NCBI GenBank assembly: GCA_033297075.1
Contig: MU858064.1
Span: forward strand, 62,001 to 126,000
DNA: 64,000 nt
Source of the DNA: Rhypophila decipiens
Taxonomy: Eukaryota > Ascomycota > Sordariomycetes > Sordariales > Naviculisporaceae
Direction of reading: 5' to 3'
The position numbers and the translations under genes were made by a program. The stretch's first letter is position 1, and each line of letters begins with the position of its first letter. The notes beneath the pieces were generated by a model that searched no databases, was not told the DNA's origin, and saw only the letters and a list, made by a program, of their open reading frames with translations. Below are positions 44,456 through 56,434 of the stretch, one piece after another.

Positions 44456-47060
44456 GATGGCATTCCCTCTTTCGTGATATGCAAGACTGGACTGGCCAGA
44501 AGTGGGATGTTGAGGCTTAAGTCCAGTCGACGTCAACAGCCCACCGAGGCTCTCAAGACACGATGTTTGTCTGTCTCGGTCCCTTGCGTATTGTCTCTGT
44601 CCAAGAATAAGTGTGTCTCTCTCCCTGTCTTGGCCCACACAATGAGATGGTAAGCGATATCTCTTATCCCGAGTGTGAGCAGGTCCGTTATCGGTCACCT
44701 CAATGTCCTCCTTTCAACATATGGAAGTGAGGTCGTCTCGAGAATCCCACCAGGGAGGAAGCGAAAATCTAGACGAGAGAGAAGCAGCAGGCGAGGGAGG
44801 AAAGAAGGGAGTATACCTACCTACATACATACATCTATGGTAAAGACGCCATCTGAACATGTCACATACGTACGGACGTAGAGGTAGCCATGCACAAGCC
44901 CGAACCGCATGGCCCCGGCCAGTCCGTCCGTCCCCATATCAACATAGATTACTTTCATCTGGGTAGCTATGCCCATGTGTATCTGTGTGATGTACGATAC
45001 CGCATGCTAAGAATGCAGAATCTATAATACGAATATCAAGTTCATCCTCGTCCCGCTTTGCCTGCTTCTCGTTCCGCACCACTGACAGTTCCCCGCAATG
45101 CTAACAAGTAGGACGGGATGTCTCTCTTCAAAACAAAACATTCAAGGGGGAAAAGTTCCCGAGGTGTCAATATCCCTTGCCGCATTCTTGGGCGTCATCT
45201 CAACTCCCTTGCTTCCTCCCAAAACCGCTCCAAGAAATACCCAGTTCAGTCAAGCTTTCCTCTTTCAACTTTGACAGCTTGTTGATTCCAAGTGTCACTT
45301 TTTCTCCGCACGATCTGGCCGCTGCGGGTTCGTGCGTCTCTGTGCTGTTGCATCTAGCATCTGCCCATGTAACGGTGCGCATCTGTCCACACGGGAACGT
45401 CGGCCGAGGACAACACACTTGCATATTGATAGTATCAAGCTTTTACGTCCTTATTCGGTACTGTAGGACCAAAACAGATTTTGCGCTCGAAAGGTGATTG
45501 GCCTGGCCAAAACTTGGCCTGGTAGAGTGAGTGAGTGAGAGCGTGGTTCGTTCGCCGCCATGCGTCCCTATAACAGGCAAAATGCACATTTCTCACGCTG
45601 CTGGGTCAGTACCAGGAAGCGAGAGTCACCTGCTTGGTTCTCGACCAGTGACGGTACATCTACTCGGTAAAGCATATCGAGCTATATCAGATCGTGATAT
45701 GTATTCAGACTGCGGGGAAAAAAAGGCACGCCCGTCGCCAAACGGGTACATTCCGCATGGAGCATCCGGCAGGATCCCGAGCGTCCACGTTGTAACCTGC
45801 CAAACGAAGAGAATGCGGGGAATCAAGAAAAGTTTACTGCGTGTCTCTGGACAAGATAAATCCGGCCTGGGAAAGACATGCTCAGACGAGACATCTTCAT
45901 ACCGATACAGCTTCGGATATGTTGGGCAGTCGATACTTGAGAAGAATACTCCGTACCGGACGGAATACCACCTTATATATGTACTATAAGGCGAATATAT
46001 CAGTCAATGCCGGGGGCCTTGGCGTCGGGACAAGACAAGCCCCAAGTTCCCAGCTCATCTGAATTCTTGTTTACTTAAATGTCAATGGGCGAGGGAATTT
46101 TTGTCCGTCTAGAACTCTAGATCATGATATCATGGTAACAGTAGCAGTGGCATATGTTGTCCTTCCCAAAAAAAAATCAGTGGACAATTCATGATGCCAG
46201 AAGCCTCCGGAAGCAAAGGCGTTCCGAGTCCCGGCTCCCAGCGTAACGTAACTCGAGCACCGGCAATGAACATTGAGACGCTCATGATCACTTCTCTCTG
46301 CTGTACTACCCTATCCCATCGACAGATCAAGCTCTGCCCACCCGTTCGAACGGTCCAGCGTCCCAACGTGGAACGCACAACACCATGCCGTGAACGTGAA
46401 TCGTCAACTCGAAATGTGATATGGTACCAAATTCGCGATTTGACTGGCACCAGCGCGGGGTACATGGGTCCACGGACCTGAGCGTACATAATTGTACATG
46501 AACCGCTCATCATGGCAAATTTGCACTCAGATCCTGTGCATCTTGGCCGCTCTTCATGATGATTCGAGTTGGTGGGACCCTGAGAGTGATAGTTGCGCGA
46601 CGGCATGCATCGCTGGCGAACTGGAGGGCTGAATGGCCAAGGTATCTCCTTCGAGATAGTGTCAAACCTCGAGGACCTGGATGACGGGCCTGGTAGCCTG
46701 CGAGATCGTTATGTCCAAGAAAGCGTTTTGGTCACTGCAGAAAGCGTTGTGAAAATGTCCTCAAGGTCAATGAAATGAATGGCTGCCAAGAAAAAACATT
46801 CTCATTCCATATCATAATCATAAAGTTGCGAGCGTAAGCTAGCGAGTCTAGTCTAAATGGGTAATGATGTTGGTGAAGAAGAGCATCTTCAACGGAAAAG
46901 CAAACCATCATCCTCAACTTGTACTACATTCTCCCCTCGACTTGAAGAGTGGAGGAAACCTCCCCGAATGCTTGCATTACACATCCCTTTCCGAGAGAGA
47001 CCCAAATGTGATGATGCTCCAAAACTCTTGATGCTCAATCCGAGCCCATCCGCCAAACAC
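44367..47060. other. Intergenic region, no supported gene
   Basis: This should include the promoter of the rhodopsin-domain gene and the 3' end of the biotin ligase gene. It holds a GAT microsatellite and a CTAC/CATA run near 44.82 kb. Open frames at 45.53-45.99 (+) and 46.13-46.61 (-) lack domains and are not called. Confidence 0.5.
44422..44460 (+). repeat. (GAT)n microsatellite
   Basis: A 39-base run of GAT triplets with one GGT interruption, just upstream of the start of the minus-strand rhodopsin-domain gene and so probably in its leader or promoter. Confidence 0.9.
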
Positions 47061-49403
47061 TCAGGGTATACGGCTCTTGATAAGCCCCTGCCAAAAGTCA
47101 AAGCTGTTCTCGTCGCTGCGCAGAGCCCACTTCCTGCCAGTCGCCCGCGCAGTTTCCGGATCGCCACCTTTCTCCAGCTCCTCAACCTTGAGCATTCCCC
47201 AGTCACTGGTGATACCGACAATGCGACCCATGACATCATGTGCGTCCAGCGTGACTATCTGGTTCGTGTGAAGCCAGTGCTGATAATACGCCTCGTGCAT
47301 CTCGTCGGAGAAGCCGACGGCCATGAATTCCGTATGGAGCGCCTCAAGCCGGACGAGGATGCGCGCCAGGAGGTCTTCGATTCTGAAGGGCTCGTACTTA
47401 AAGTTGCGCAAGCCGTCGTTCTTTTTGGCAAGATGGCTACGCATGAGAGCGTCAAGAGAGGTGGTTGGCCGTTGGTTGTTCACATTGACACCAATGCCGA
47501 GGACGATCTGGTAGGTTCCGGCCTCGTAAGAGCAGGTCGATAGGATGCCACCGATCTTGACATAGGCTTCCCGGTCCGTCACGGCCGGGTCCTGGGCAAG
47601 AATATCGTTGGGCCACTTGAGCTTGACGGGAAGATGATGGCTCTCAATGTTGTATGACTTGATGGCCTGGACAATAGCAATGGCCGCGAGGTACTGGATA
47701 AACACGATGGGCCGTGAGACGGCATATGCTGCTGGATGGTTGATGACTGTCGAGAACAAAAGACTGCCGGGTGGAGCGACCCAGACGTTGGTTCCGCGTC
47801 CACGGCCCGCGAGCTGTGAGGTTGCGGCCAAAGTAAATCCAGACTCCATTGTGGAGAGCAGCTTGGGGTTCTTGTCTAGCAATGAATTGGTGCTGGTAAG
47901 AACTTTGCCGTACATGAACACGTTGCCCCACGACCCGTTGAACCTGGGGTTGGCGAGCTTCTCGTTGAGCCGAGCGTTCTCTACGGCGCTGAAAAACTTG
48001 GAGTGACTGAAGTCTGGACAATGGTCGTCACTGGGCCATGTTTTCTCATGGTAGACGATACGTTTGGTCAGGTGGTCAAAGTCGGCCGCGTGATCTGGCG
48101 TACCACCGCGCCCGGAGGTATTGGCGCGACTGAATCCCGCATTGTCGGAATATTCGTCTACTTCGTCGCCTAGCTCGAGGGAATTGGACGGCTCTGTTGG
48201 CTCCTCGAGCGAGAAGCGATCGTTGCCTGCCTCGACCAGATTGCTTTCGCCGTCATATGTGCCTTTGGCCATCTGCTTCCATGAGGACAGAAGTGCCGCC
48301 TTGTGCTCTGGCCGCAGGGAACTGAGGTGCATCTCTGACAATTTCGGGAGAGTCTTCTTCCCAGGGTCGACTTCCAGCCCCAATTTCGAGAGGCAGCACT
48401 TGAGGAACGTCAGTCGAACCTGGTCATGTTCCCGGACGCTATCCACAATAAAGTTGTAACCGGGCGCGAGCCACGGAGCGTGTTTGTAGCGGTCTCCATC
48501 CATGTTGAAGCCGCAGAATCTGTCGGCCATGTCAGCGTTGTTCAGTCCGGGGACGGATTCTCAAGTGCTTACTCAGGGTGAGTGCCAAACAGTAGGGCAG
48601 AGCCGTGCTCCACCCGACAGTACACGGCGGCAGGCTGGTACTCCTTTTTGGGCACATCGACATCCACATCATGGTCGTAATGGGCCAGCACCTCGACGCC
48701 CTTGGCTTGCATTTCGTCGGCGTTCACAAACACCCCACCACCGTTGTAGTAGGAGCTGATGATGTTTGGGAAATCTGGGAGTTTCCTAACCCCCCAGACC
48801 TCGTCGCCCACATCGAGCCACCCAACCCTTGCGCCATTCTCGTTGTCGTAGCTGAAGCCTTTGAAGGCCCCGCCGCGGCAGACTCCTGGGAAGAAGCCCA
48901 GCTCACGGGCCCCGACCACCTCGAGCTCTTGGTTGCCGGCCTCGAACTCGCACCGCCCACTGGCATAGTAGGCGCCAGCGCAGAAACCGATGTACGCTCC
49001 GCCGTTGCGGACAAAGTTCCGGATCCTCTCGTTTCCGTACCCATTGAGGGCCCGGCCGAAGCCAAGGTCCCTGCCGCCGGGGAAGACGATGGCAGCGCAT
49101 GAGGCCTCCCACGGCTCCTTGAGCAGAGCCGACTCTGCGATCGCTATGACCGCATAGTTGGGTGCCAGCAGGAGCCGCAGGGTGGCCAACGTGTGGCGGA
49201 CTGATTCGGCATTGGCACCCGCTCCTGTGAGTTGATTTGGCTGTTAGTCGCCTGCATCAGAGTGACTTGAGGATGACAAAGACATGTGCCAAAACTGAGG
49301 AATGATGAAGGAAATGAAGAGAGAAGAGGCAGGTATCTGGGATGGACATGGAAAAAGTGAAGTGCCTACCAGAATACACCAGGACGTTCAGGGGTCTTGC
49401 CAT
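47061..49403 (-). CDS. BPL1: Biotin--protein ligase (holocarboxylase synthetase)
   Basis: The model is complement(join(47061..48519, 48573..49224, 49370..49403)), 714 residues, close to yeast (690) and human (726). Exon 1 MARPLNVLVYSG joins through a 145-bp intron to AGANAESVRHTLATLRLLL; a 53-bp intron with a CTGAC branch site then joins GTHPE to FCGFNMDGDR. Residues 1-235 are the glutamine-amidotransferase-like BPL N domain (IVFPGGRD, YIGFCAGAYYAS). The catalytic domain carries GRGRGT (467-472), the adenylate-binding loop; KWPNDIL (530-536), KIGGIL (550-555) and GIGVNVNN (570-577) contact biotin and ATP. A small BPL C domain ends the protein. The enzyme makes biotinyl-5'-AMP and biotinylates acetyl-CoA and pyruvate carboxylases. 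The middle linker (about 310-380) is acidic and variable. Confidence 0.96.
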
Positions 49404-49632
49404 CTTGCCGGGTTGTGTTGTTGATGTAAACTGAGAAAACCAGTAAGCAGGGGTTATTGTTTGGCACGCACCGCTGCGTCGTTCAGGGGCAGTGGCGTTG
49501 GTGGGCACTAACTTACAGCGTCACCCGCTGTGGATTTCTTGCTGTGGGCTTGGCCTTGACAGCTTTTGGCTTCCAGGTTCTCAGAACTCAGAACTAACAA
49601 CGGCTAAAACTTTCAAGTCAGCAACTGACACA
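49404..49632. promoter_or_regulatory. Compact bidirectional promoter, BPL1/COA4
   Basis: Only 229 bp separate the divergent start codons of BPL1 (minus) and COA4 (plus), so both promoters and leaders must share this segment. No TATA box stands out on either strand. Confidence 0.6.
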
Positions 49633-50372
49633 ATGTCAAAAGATGAGAAACCGTCAAGCCAGGCGGCGATTGCTGCTCAGCAGGATGATGAAATGGACGA
49701 CTGGTAAGATGCAAATTCTCAATCTCAAACATGCCTTTTGATACTGGAAATATAGTAAGCTGGTGTCGACACAGCTCTTTCTGGTCTTGTCGATGGATTG
49801 CAGCGAGTCAATTGGAGGCTCCGAGTGGTTGTATGAACAGCGTGTGGTGTTGAAAAAGTCGACTCAAGGCTGACTGAATGTGTGAAACCTCTAGGGACAA
49901 AAGAATCTTTAGTACTGGCTGCGCAGGTATGATTTTTCTCCGACTTGAACTCACTTACTGGCTTGAGAATGCCCTGAGCAAGGATGTATGTGGCAATTGG
50001 AGTTGATCCTGACGAGGAGGAGTGGTGTATGTTCCGAAGGAAGAGGGAATAAAAACGAGGTGTTCAAGGGCGGTCCTGCATTAACAAATGGGCCGAAGGA
50101 GGACGAATGTCGAATCGAACGAAGCTGACCACCTGGACCAGTTGAGAATACCAAGTTGACCGACTGCTACTATGAAAAGAAGGATTGGCGACTTTGCAAA
50201 GCAGAGGTGAGTTCTTCTCTTGCGTCAGGCAGTGGTTGAGGTGTGGAAAGAAAACGGTTTAGAGAGTGGACTGGCTGACTGGTGAGGGTGACCTAATTCA
50301 AAGATGGAGCGGTTTCGACAATGTTGGAAGGTGCAGGGCAACGAGAAGCGGACCGACATGAAAAATGCCTGA
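49633..50372 (+). CDS. COA4: Cytochrome c oxidase assembly factor COA4, twin CX9C
   Basis: The model is join(49633..49703, 49895..49926, 50142..50206, 50304..50372), 78 residues in four exons; all junctions are GT-AG and in frame. The sequence MSKDEKPSSQ...DEMDDWDKRIFSTGC matches the COA4/CMC3 (CHCHD8) family. Cysteines fall at residues 33, 43, 53 and 63, each separated by exactly nine residues, giving the twin CX9C pairs that form a disulfide-locked helical hairpin after Mia40 import into the intermembrane space. YYEKKDWRLC and MERFRQCW are the family helices. COA4 assists copper-dependent assembly of cytochrome c oxidase. The ends of the introns at 49704-49894 and 49927-50141 are set by frame continuity, so the acceptors could shift slightly. 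Confidence 0.92.
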
Positions 50373-50811
50373 GATTGAAAAAAGGGGAAGGACGAGGAGA
50401 TTGAAAACACCAACCTGCTGTCTGATAGACCATCCAAGGTTCAGACCGAGATCATAATAGCATATCTCATACCCATTGTGCCTTTGCTGCCCGTCTGAGT
50501 CCTCAATCTCATCTTGTGTTGGTGATGGTTCCCTTTTGGGCGATTTGAAGGTGTTGACTTCCGGGAGCTGCTCGAAGTCAACTAGGGCCCACTTTTCTTA
50601 CCAGCCCCTGAAGCTCCAAAAGGGCCCCCCTGTTTTCATCGATTTAGTGATGCAAGGCGGCCCAAGCTTCTCGGTCGTGGCTTATCTTGCGACGACGGGC
50701 AAAGTTTCCCATCTCCATGAATTGGCTTCTCGACCTCGACGTCAAGACTCCGTAGGCGATTTTCTTTCCCAACCATCACGGCCCGCCACACTGTTTTCAA
50801 ACCCTCTCACA

Positions 50812-51866
50812 ATGCGGTCCCTCGCTCTCCGAGCTTGCAGCAGACCGCTGCGGCTGGCCCCTTCACGACTCCAATATCTCGTCCGGCACAGCAGCACAGA
50901 AGCCGCCGCCTCTCCCAATTCCTCCTCAACAACTCCCGCCGCTCCCAAACAGCCTCCTCCCAAACCAGCGGCAAAGCCCACCTTCGCTCCGAAATCCAAA
51001 AGCGCAGCAGCTCCCCAGACCAACGGCAAACCACGTAAATGGGTCTCCCCAAGCTCTGCGCCCCAAGACAGAATAAAGATAGAGCTCTTCCCAGGCTCGA
51101 CCGTCGACCAGGTAGACGTCGAATCCGCAAAGCAAATCCCCACGCCGGTAACCAACCCGGCGGCCTTTGTCGCTGCCCTGACGGCGAGCTCGCCAAGCTA
51201 CGGGAATGGCAACGGCAGTACTAGCGCAGCAGCAAGCCCGGTAGACGAGAACGGGAATCCAATCGACTGGTCGAATTCGTTCCACGGCCTATCGACGAGC
51301 CCGTTCAGCCCCGAGGCCGCTGCTATCCTGATGGCCCCGATCGACTCGGCAGATATCGAGATCAAGCCCGACGGAATCGTCTACCTCCCCGAGATCAAAT
51401 ACCGGCGTATTCTGAACAAGGCCTTTGGGCCGGGTGGCTGGGGTCTCGCGCCAAGAGGGGAGTTGGTCGTTGGAGAAAAAGTCGTGACGAGGGAGTACGC
51501 GCTTGTCGTGAATGGCCGGTAAGTTATCATCTCCAAAACCTAATCAACCACTTGACCCCAAAACTAATGTTTCTGTTTGTTTGTGTGTGTGTCAGATTCG
51601 TAGCCCAAGCCCGCGGCGAATGCCAGTACTTTTCCGTCGACACGATACCCACCGCCGGCGAGGGGTGCAAGTCCAACGCCCTGATGCGCTGCTGCAAGGA
51701 CCTCGGAATCGCCTCGGAGCTCTGGGACCCGAGGTTCTTGCGCACCTTCAAGAAGGCCTGCGGCCACGAGGTCTGGGTTGAGCACGTGGTTACCAAGAAG
51801 AGGCGCCAGATTTGGAAGCGCAAGGACTGCGACCCGGCTTATCCCTTCCAGCTGCCGGCCAAATGA
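50812..51866 (+). CDS. MGM101: Mitochondrial genome maintenance protein MGM101
   Basis: The model is join(50812..51518, 51596..51866), 325 residues. The 77-bp intron (GTAAGT, AAACTAAT branch region, GTGTGTCAG) splits in phase 2 inside [13 protein letters not shown]. The start [20 protein letters not shown] is an Arg/Leu/Ser-rich mitochondrial presequence. A Pro/Ala/Lys-rich linker runs to about residue 140, then the conserved core: [47 protein letters not shown], and after the intron [20 protein letters not shown] and [20 protein letters not shown], ending [11 protein letters not shown]101 is a Rad52-like single-strand annealing protein needed for mtDNA recombination and maintenance. The Cys pair in RCCKDLG is conserved in the family. 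It lies 439 bp downstream of COA4 on the same strand. Confidence 0.96.
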
Positions 51867-52481
51867 TTGCCCAGAGCCCGAGTTGAGTTGGGCGGACGGC
51901 TTGGGATTGCAAAGGAGGGGAGGACAAACGTGTGTACATGTAAGAGTAATGAGAGAGCACGGGACCTGGCTGTGAGAGCAAGGGACGAGGAACGGGGACC
52001 CTCGAACACATAGAGAGGAGAGCCGACGGGACTCTGCGGACGGTGTACATCTAAAGACTGCATTTCCCAGAGAGAAGGGCGTACATGGCTGCAGAAACCG
52101 ATTACTGGTGGTCTGATATCATGCTGCCAGAAGGAGGGACTTTATACCCAAGAGTCGGCGTCTATACGAGGCATGTTGTATATATAATCTCTTACAAGTG
52201 TACGAGTACAAATGGATAGAAATCAACTTTTCATTGAACGAGCTAGGCCGAGGCATCTATCGTGCCTGTTTACCAGGCTCCTAGCTCAAAAGCGAGAGAG
52301 TTGAGATCTGAGACCAGAAACAGAATCTTACACAAACACGTCTAATATTAAACATGACAGACATCTATTCCCCCCATGAGAAACAATTTACTTAATAATG
52401 TACCAATAAGCAAAGACAGTCCTGTTTATTCCTGCCCACTACAAGGTGACTTCAAATGCCATCATACCTTGAGACGGATAC
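51867..52481. other. Convergent intergenic region
   Basis: This holds the 3' ends of MGM101 and the REEP-like gene. It is A/T-rich around 52.15-52.43 kb, with no coding signal. Confidence 0.6.
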
Positions 52482-53777
52482 CTACTCCGACCCAGGGGTA
52501 GGCGTCGACCTATCGGCTCCATTTCCATTGTTTCCAGAGGTATTTGCACCACTGCCCCAGCCCCAAGGCATCCAGCTACCTCCCCCAGCAGAGGCACCCT
52601 CCTGCCCTACTCCCGGAGTCCGTCTTCTCAAACCGGATCCGTTGTCATCCTCGGCGCCGCTCTCAGCATCCAATTTCTCAAAATCCCCCTCGCTGCGACT
52701 CTTACTCAAGCTCGTCCCGCTTGTAGCTGCCGAGGCGATACTTTGCCCGCTCAGGCTCCTCATCTTGATCCCCCCTCCCTGCTGTGGTCCCAAATGACTA
52801 GCAGTAGCCGCCTCAGTCTCACTCTGAGTCTGTAGCTGACTGGCCTCTCTGTCCAGCGCAGAAAGCACATAGCTCAGCCGCTCCCTCTGCGCAGCAATAA
52901 AGCTCATTCTCGCCGAGGTGCCGCGAATGTTGGCTGGAATCAACGTCTCGCCTTCCCTTGGCACCGACGTAGTTGATCTCGACGACGAAGCAGCAGCAGC
53001 GTTGGCAGCCGCACTCACAGCCGACGAGAGGAAACTGTAAAAGTCTGCGCCAGTAGCAGCGCCCGCCTCGCTGGTGCTTCCACTCCATCGTCCAGCCGGG
53101 AGAGTAAATCTTGCCAACAACGACTGGGTATACGACTGCGGTTGTTGTGTGCCACTTCCAGCACCAGCCCCGTACCCAGTATAACCGGCGCTCGAATCGG
53201 CCGCAGCAGGCGGAGGAGGTGACATGCCCAGGATGTCGGTGATCAGCTTGATGACCTGCTTGACGTACGCCACGCCCGCCTGCTTAGAACGCTCGTGCGC
53301 CGAGGCGATAAAGTCCTCGATCGCGTTCTCGTTCTCTTCCAACCATGGGTGGATATAAGTCGTGTAGATTACTTTTGCGCCTTGGGTCTGCGGGAGGACA
53401 AGGTAGAGGAGGCAGAAAAGGCGGATGTGGGCGTAGAATGGGATCCTTTGTTTTTGGCCGACAGGTTAGCGGGGGCAAAGTCGGACTCGGAGGGAAAGGA
53501 GAAGTCATACCAGAAAAGAAACCAGCCTGTCCAGCTCTCAACCAAGAACACGCAGGCCAGGACGACCCAGTACATGAGCCATGGCGTCAGCTGGGCGGGG
53601 TCCGACGTCTTGAGGGCCTTGTAGCTGGCGTAGAGAGGGAAGAGGAAGGATGCGAGGGAGCTGGTTCCGGTTAGTCATTTATTCGAGCCTTGTAACAAGA
53701 AGCGGAATCATCCGAGTGCAGAAGATGGGGAATGGATCGACGCACGATAGTATGTTGGGGAGTATATCAAACAACAT
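52482..53777 (-). CDS. REEP/Yop1 (TB2-DP1-HVA22) family ER-shaping protein
   Basis: The model is complement(join(52482..53445, 53511..53660, 53746..53777)), 381 residues. Exon 1 gives MLFDILPNILS; both introns are in phase 2. The HVA22 domain spans about residues 8-115: SSLASFLFPLYASYKALKTS, then PWLMYWVVLACVFLVESWTG, IPFYAHIRLFCLLYLVLPQT and a GAKVIYTTYIHPWLEENE helix. These hydrophobic hairpins insert wedge-like into ER tubules and generate curvature. After an amphipathic stretch (IEDFIASAHERSKQAGVAYV) the last 225 residues are Ser/Ala/Gly-rich and disordered, including acidic KLDAESGAEDDNGSG and WMPWGWGSG. Yeast Yop1 (180 residues) lacks such a tail, so this is the longer REEP1-4-like fungal form. 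First-exon placement relies on the MLFDILPNIL match. Confidence 0.9.
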
Positions 53778-55074
53778 CTTGTCTGTGGTGCTGTTTCTCC
53801 TCTTTCGCTGTCTGCTCTGTAGACCCTCGTTACCTTTCTTGATCGTCCCGAATTCGGCGCCGCCGAGTCGTCTTTTCTTTCAGATCGGTCGATGTTGTTA
53901 TGTCTATCGATTTTGACGAACACTTGCGATCAGATCGGAGGCAGAGGACAATAAATGTGCAAGGTTTCAACGAGTCCCTCGGTAATGTAGGTTGGAGAAA
54001 GAGATTTCCTTCTAAACTCAGATTTCCGGCCCGACGTGTCTTGCTGGCAAACGTAATGCGCAAAGGTTAAATAAAGAAGGCCTCGGTTCGGGGGCACCGG
54101 TTTACGCACCACACTGACGCAGCGCAGTAGAAAGGTATAAGTTGCCCCAAGGTCAAAGGTAAATGCAAGCAGTGGAAAAGGTCAAAGACATTTATCGCAT
54201 AGAGCTGAGGGGTAGCAACGTCAACTAAAGAGCAGACAAATAGGTTCTGGTACGTAGCAGGAAAGTGACCAGTGACCAACCCTTGTACAACAGAAGAGTT
54301 GACCAGCTGAGCTTCTCTCTCAGTTTGGTTGGTTGATTTCTAGCAAGCAAAGGCAGCAGGTCGTCAGGCAGATCGTAGAGGTATCGAGGCCGCGTACGGA
54401 TGGAGGAGCTCGGGCTGAGTGAGACGCAGTGGACAATGAGGTAATGGGTCTCCTGGACGTGGAGCGGGGCTTATCGATAATAAGAAGGAGCCCGAAATGG
54501 GAAATTGCGGGGCTGGGGCTGGCCGCTCTCAGTGACTCCTTGCAGAGCCCGGGGACGGATTTGGATCCAGCTGGGGGTTGGCTTGTCATCCCCCACACGT
54601 TCACTGGGCTTGAGCTGCGATTTGGTCACAGCAGATCTCCAAAGGTTCACCTGACCGCTGCTGCAACAATCTGACAGGGCATTTTACACAAAAGAGATCG
54701 CGTGATACGACGAAAAAGGCTATCGACGGTTTACCCATTCTGCGATGGAACGAATATGAATTGTTCTTTTCTGAGCTCTGGATTTTCTGGTATTTTTTCC
54801 CCTATCAGTTCGCGGCCTCGGCCATTCTTCCGCTTGTGCGAGGTCTCTGTGTTCTTTTCTAGGCACCCCCTTTTTCCACGAACTGCAACCTGTGCCTGGG
54901 CGCAAAGCAACTCAAGACTTACGAGCTACCCGCTGACGATGACGCAGCCATTGAGAACTATCAGCAGTCCTGATATCATGAAACCTCATGTAGTTTCGCC
55001 CATTGCATTGGACACTGTGTCTATCAGAGCACTTGATGTTCGATCTTGAGCAGTGTCAGACGAACTATCGACAG
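53778..55074. other. Intergenic region, no supported gene
   Basis: This should include the promoter of the REEP-like gene (minus). Short open frames overlap on both strands and show no domain. Confidence 0.5.
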
Positions 55075-55912
55075 TCAGTCCCTGTGAAGCAACGGGTGCT
55101 TGCTGCTGGATCGCGAATGCATCGCATACTGCATCTGTAACATGTCGGAAAGTCCAAACATGAATATGCGCCTACGTATATCGAGCCCGAGGAAGGCGAG
55201 TCGCGAATCCGTCATCCATCGCTGCCGACAGCTAGGCACCATCATTGGAAAGACGGCAGGCTGGCTTGCTTCTTCGTCACAAGGGAAGTTCTTCCGATTC
55301 CTGGCGACCGGCGACTGCGGTACGTCAACCCCTGAGTTGGATTGTTTATTTTGGCTTGGGTTCCGGTGCTTCGACGGTTTAACTGGGGATCCGTTCGCGG
55401 GTCTTGAGTGCTCGCCAAGGCATGTTGATTTGTTCAAGGTTTAGCAAGGAACGAGATATGGAGATATGCTCACCTGGCTGCTTCTTTGCTTTGATGCTTC
55501 GCCGGGTATTGGGAGAAAGGGCGACCAGCGCGAAACATTTCAGTCGCATTGCATCTTTGACAATGGTCTTTCCTGTTATCCTCTCGGCGAAGCAATAGGC
55601 AAAGTCATTGTCGCACAAGGACCGTGAATAACATGAAAAGAAGGTTCGATGGCCTGGTCGGTTCAGAGAATCAGGCAATAGTTGTTGTTGCGTTTCCCAG
55701 GTTCTCTGCTCAAAGATAGCTGGCCACGGTGCCATGTACCCGAGTGAGTCCAGGTTAGAACCGCGGCTCCCGGCAAGAGCGGTTGACATGCGAGAGCCGG
55801 TCTCGCAGTCCCTCTGGAGGAGCTCCAAACACAAGGAGACGAGAGTTATGAGGCCAAGACGAGGTGCCTGTTGGCCGGAAATTGACACCAGACGGCTCGA
55901 AGTGCCAGGCAA
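55075..55912 (-). CDS. Possible two-exon 3' part of an unidentified gene
   Basis: A minus frame open from 55912 to 55474 ends at a strong donor (CAG|GTGAGC), after RRSIKAKKQP. A 91-bp gap ends at CCCCAG, and the frame resumes in phase 1 at 55382 as VKPSKHRNPSQNKQSNSGVD, ending at 55075. The product would be basic, with GLDIRRRIFMFGLSDMLQ near the end. The 5' end is unresolved: the first in-frame ATG lies well inside (MSTALAGSRGSNLDS). It may belong to the same transcription unit as the exons at 56.4-57.4 kb. No family is recognised, and both the splice call and coding status are tentative. Confidence 0.25.
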
Positions 55913-56434
55913 GATCTCTCTACCGTGTGCGCGAACCGAGCCTCCGAAAAGAAGGACAGGAAGCAGTCAGCCGTGCATGTTTCCAACACGGATATATATA
56001 ACATGATTATGTCTAGAAAGGATCTGCGCGGGCGAGCTTAGCTGGAAATAACTTGCCAGACCTCCTTGAGCCCAGGCAGACGTGCATACTGTCGCTACCG
56101 TATAGGGTTGCAACATCATCACAATCACATGCATGTCTTGAGAGTATGTAGGTGTAAAGAAACTCTGTCGTCTAGTGCCTTCCAGCTCTGTAGCGTTGCC
56201 CAGATGCCATGCCTAGAGCATCTTGCTGTCGAGTTCGTATAGCTCTCGGCCAATTACAGTGTGCTCCAAGCTGCTGGTGGCTCTCACGACTCATGGACCG
56301 CATTGAATCCATCCAGGCGAGCGGGTATCATCGCCGCCGCCAGAGCGAACATGTCTGGGTCCCCAAGATGCTGGTCTATCAAAAATATGTGGTGGATGTT
56401 GCTAGGGTTTGCTTCGACGTCTCCGAGCCGAGTC

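Noticed and set aside
46130..46606. A 158-codon minus frame starting with ATG
   Set aside because: No domain or splice partners are seen, and a plus-strand frame of 96 codons overlaps it; evidence is insufficient.
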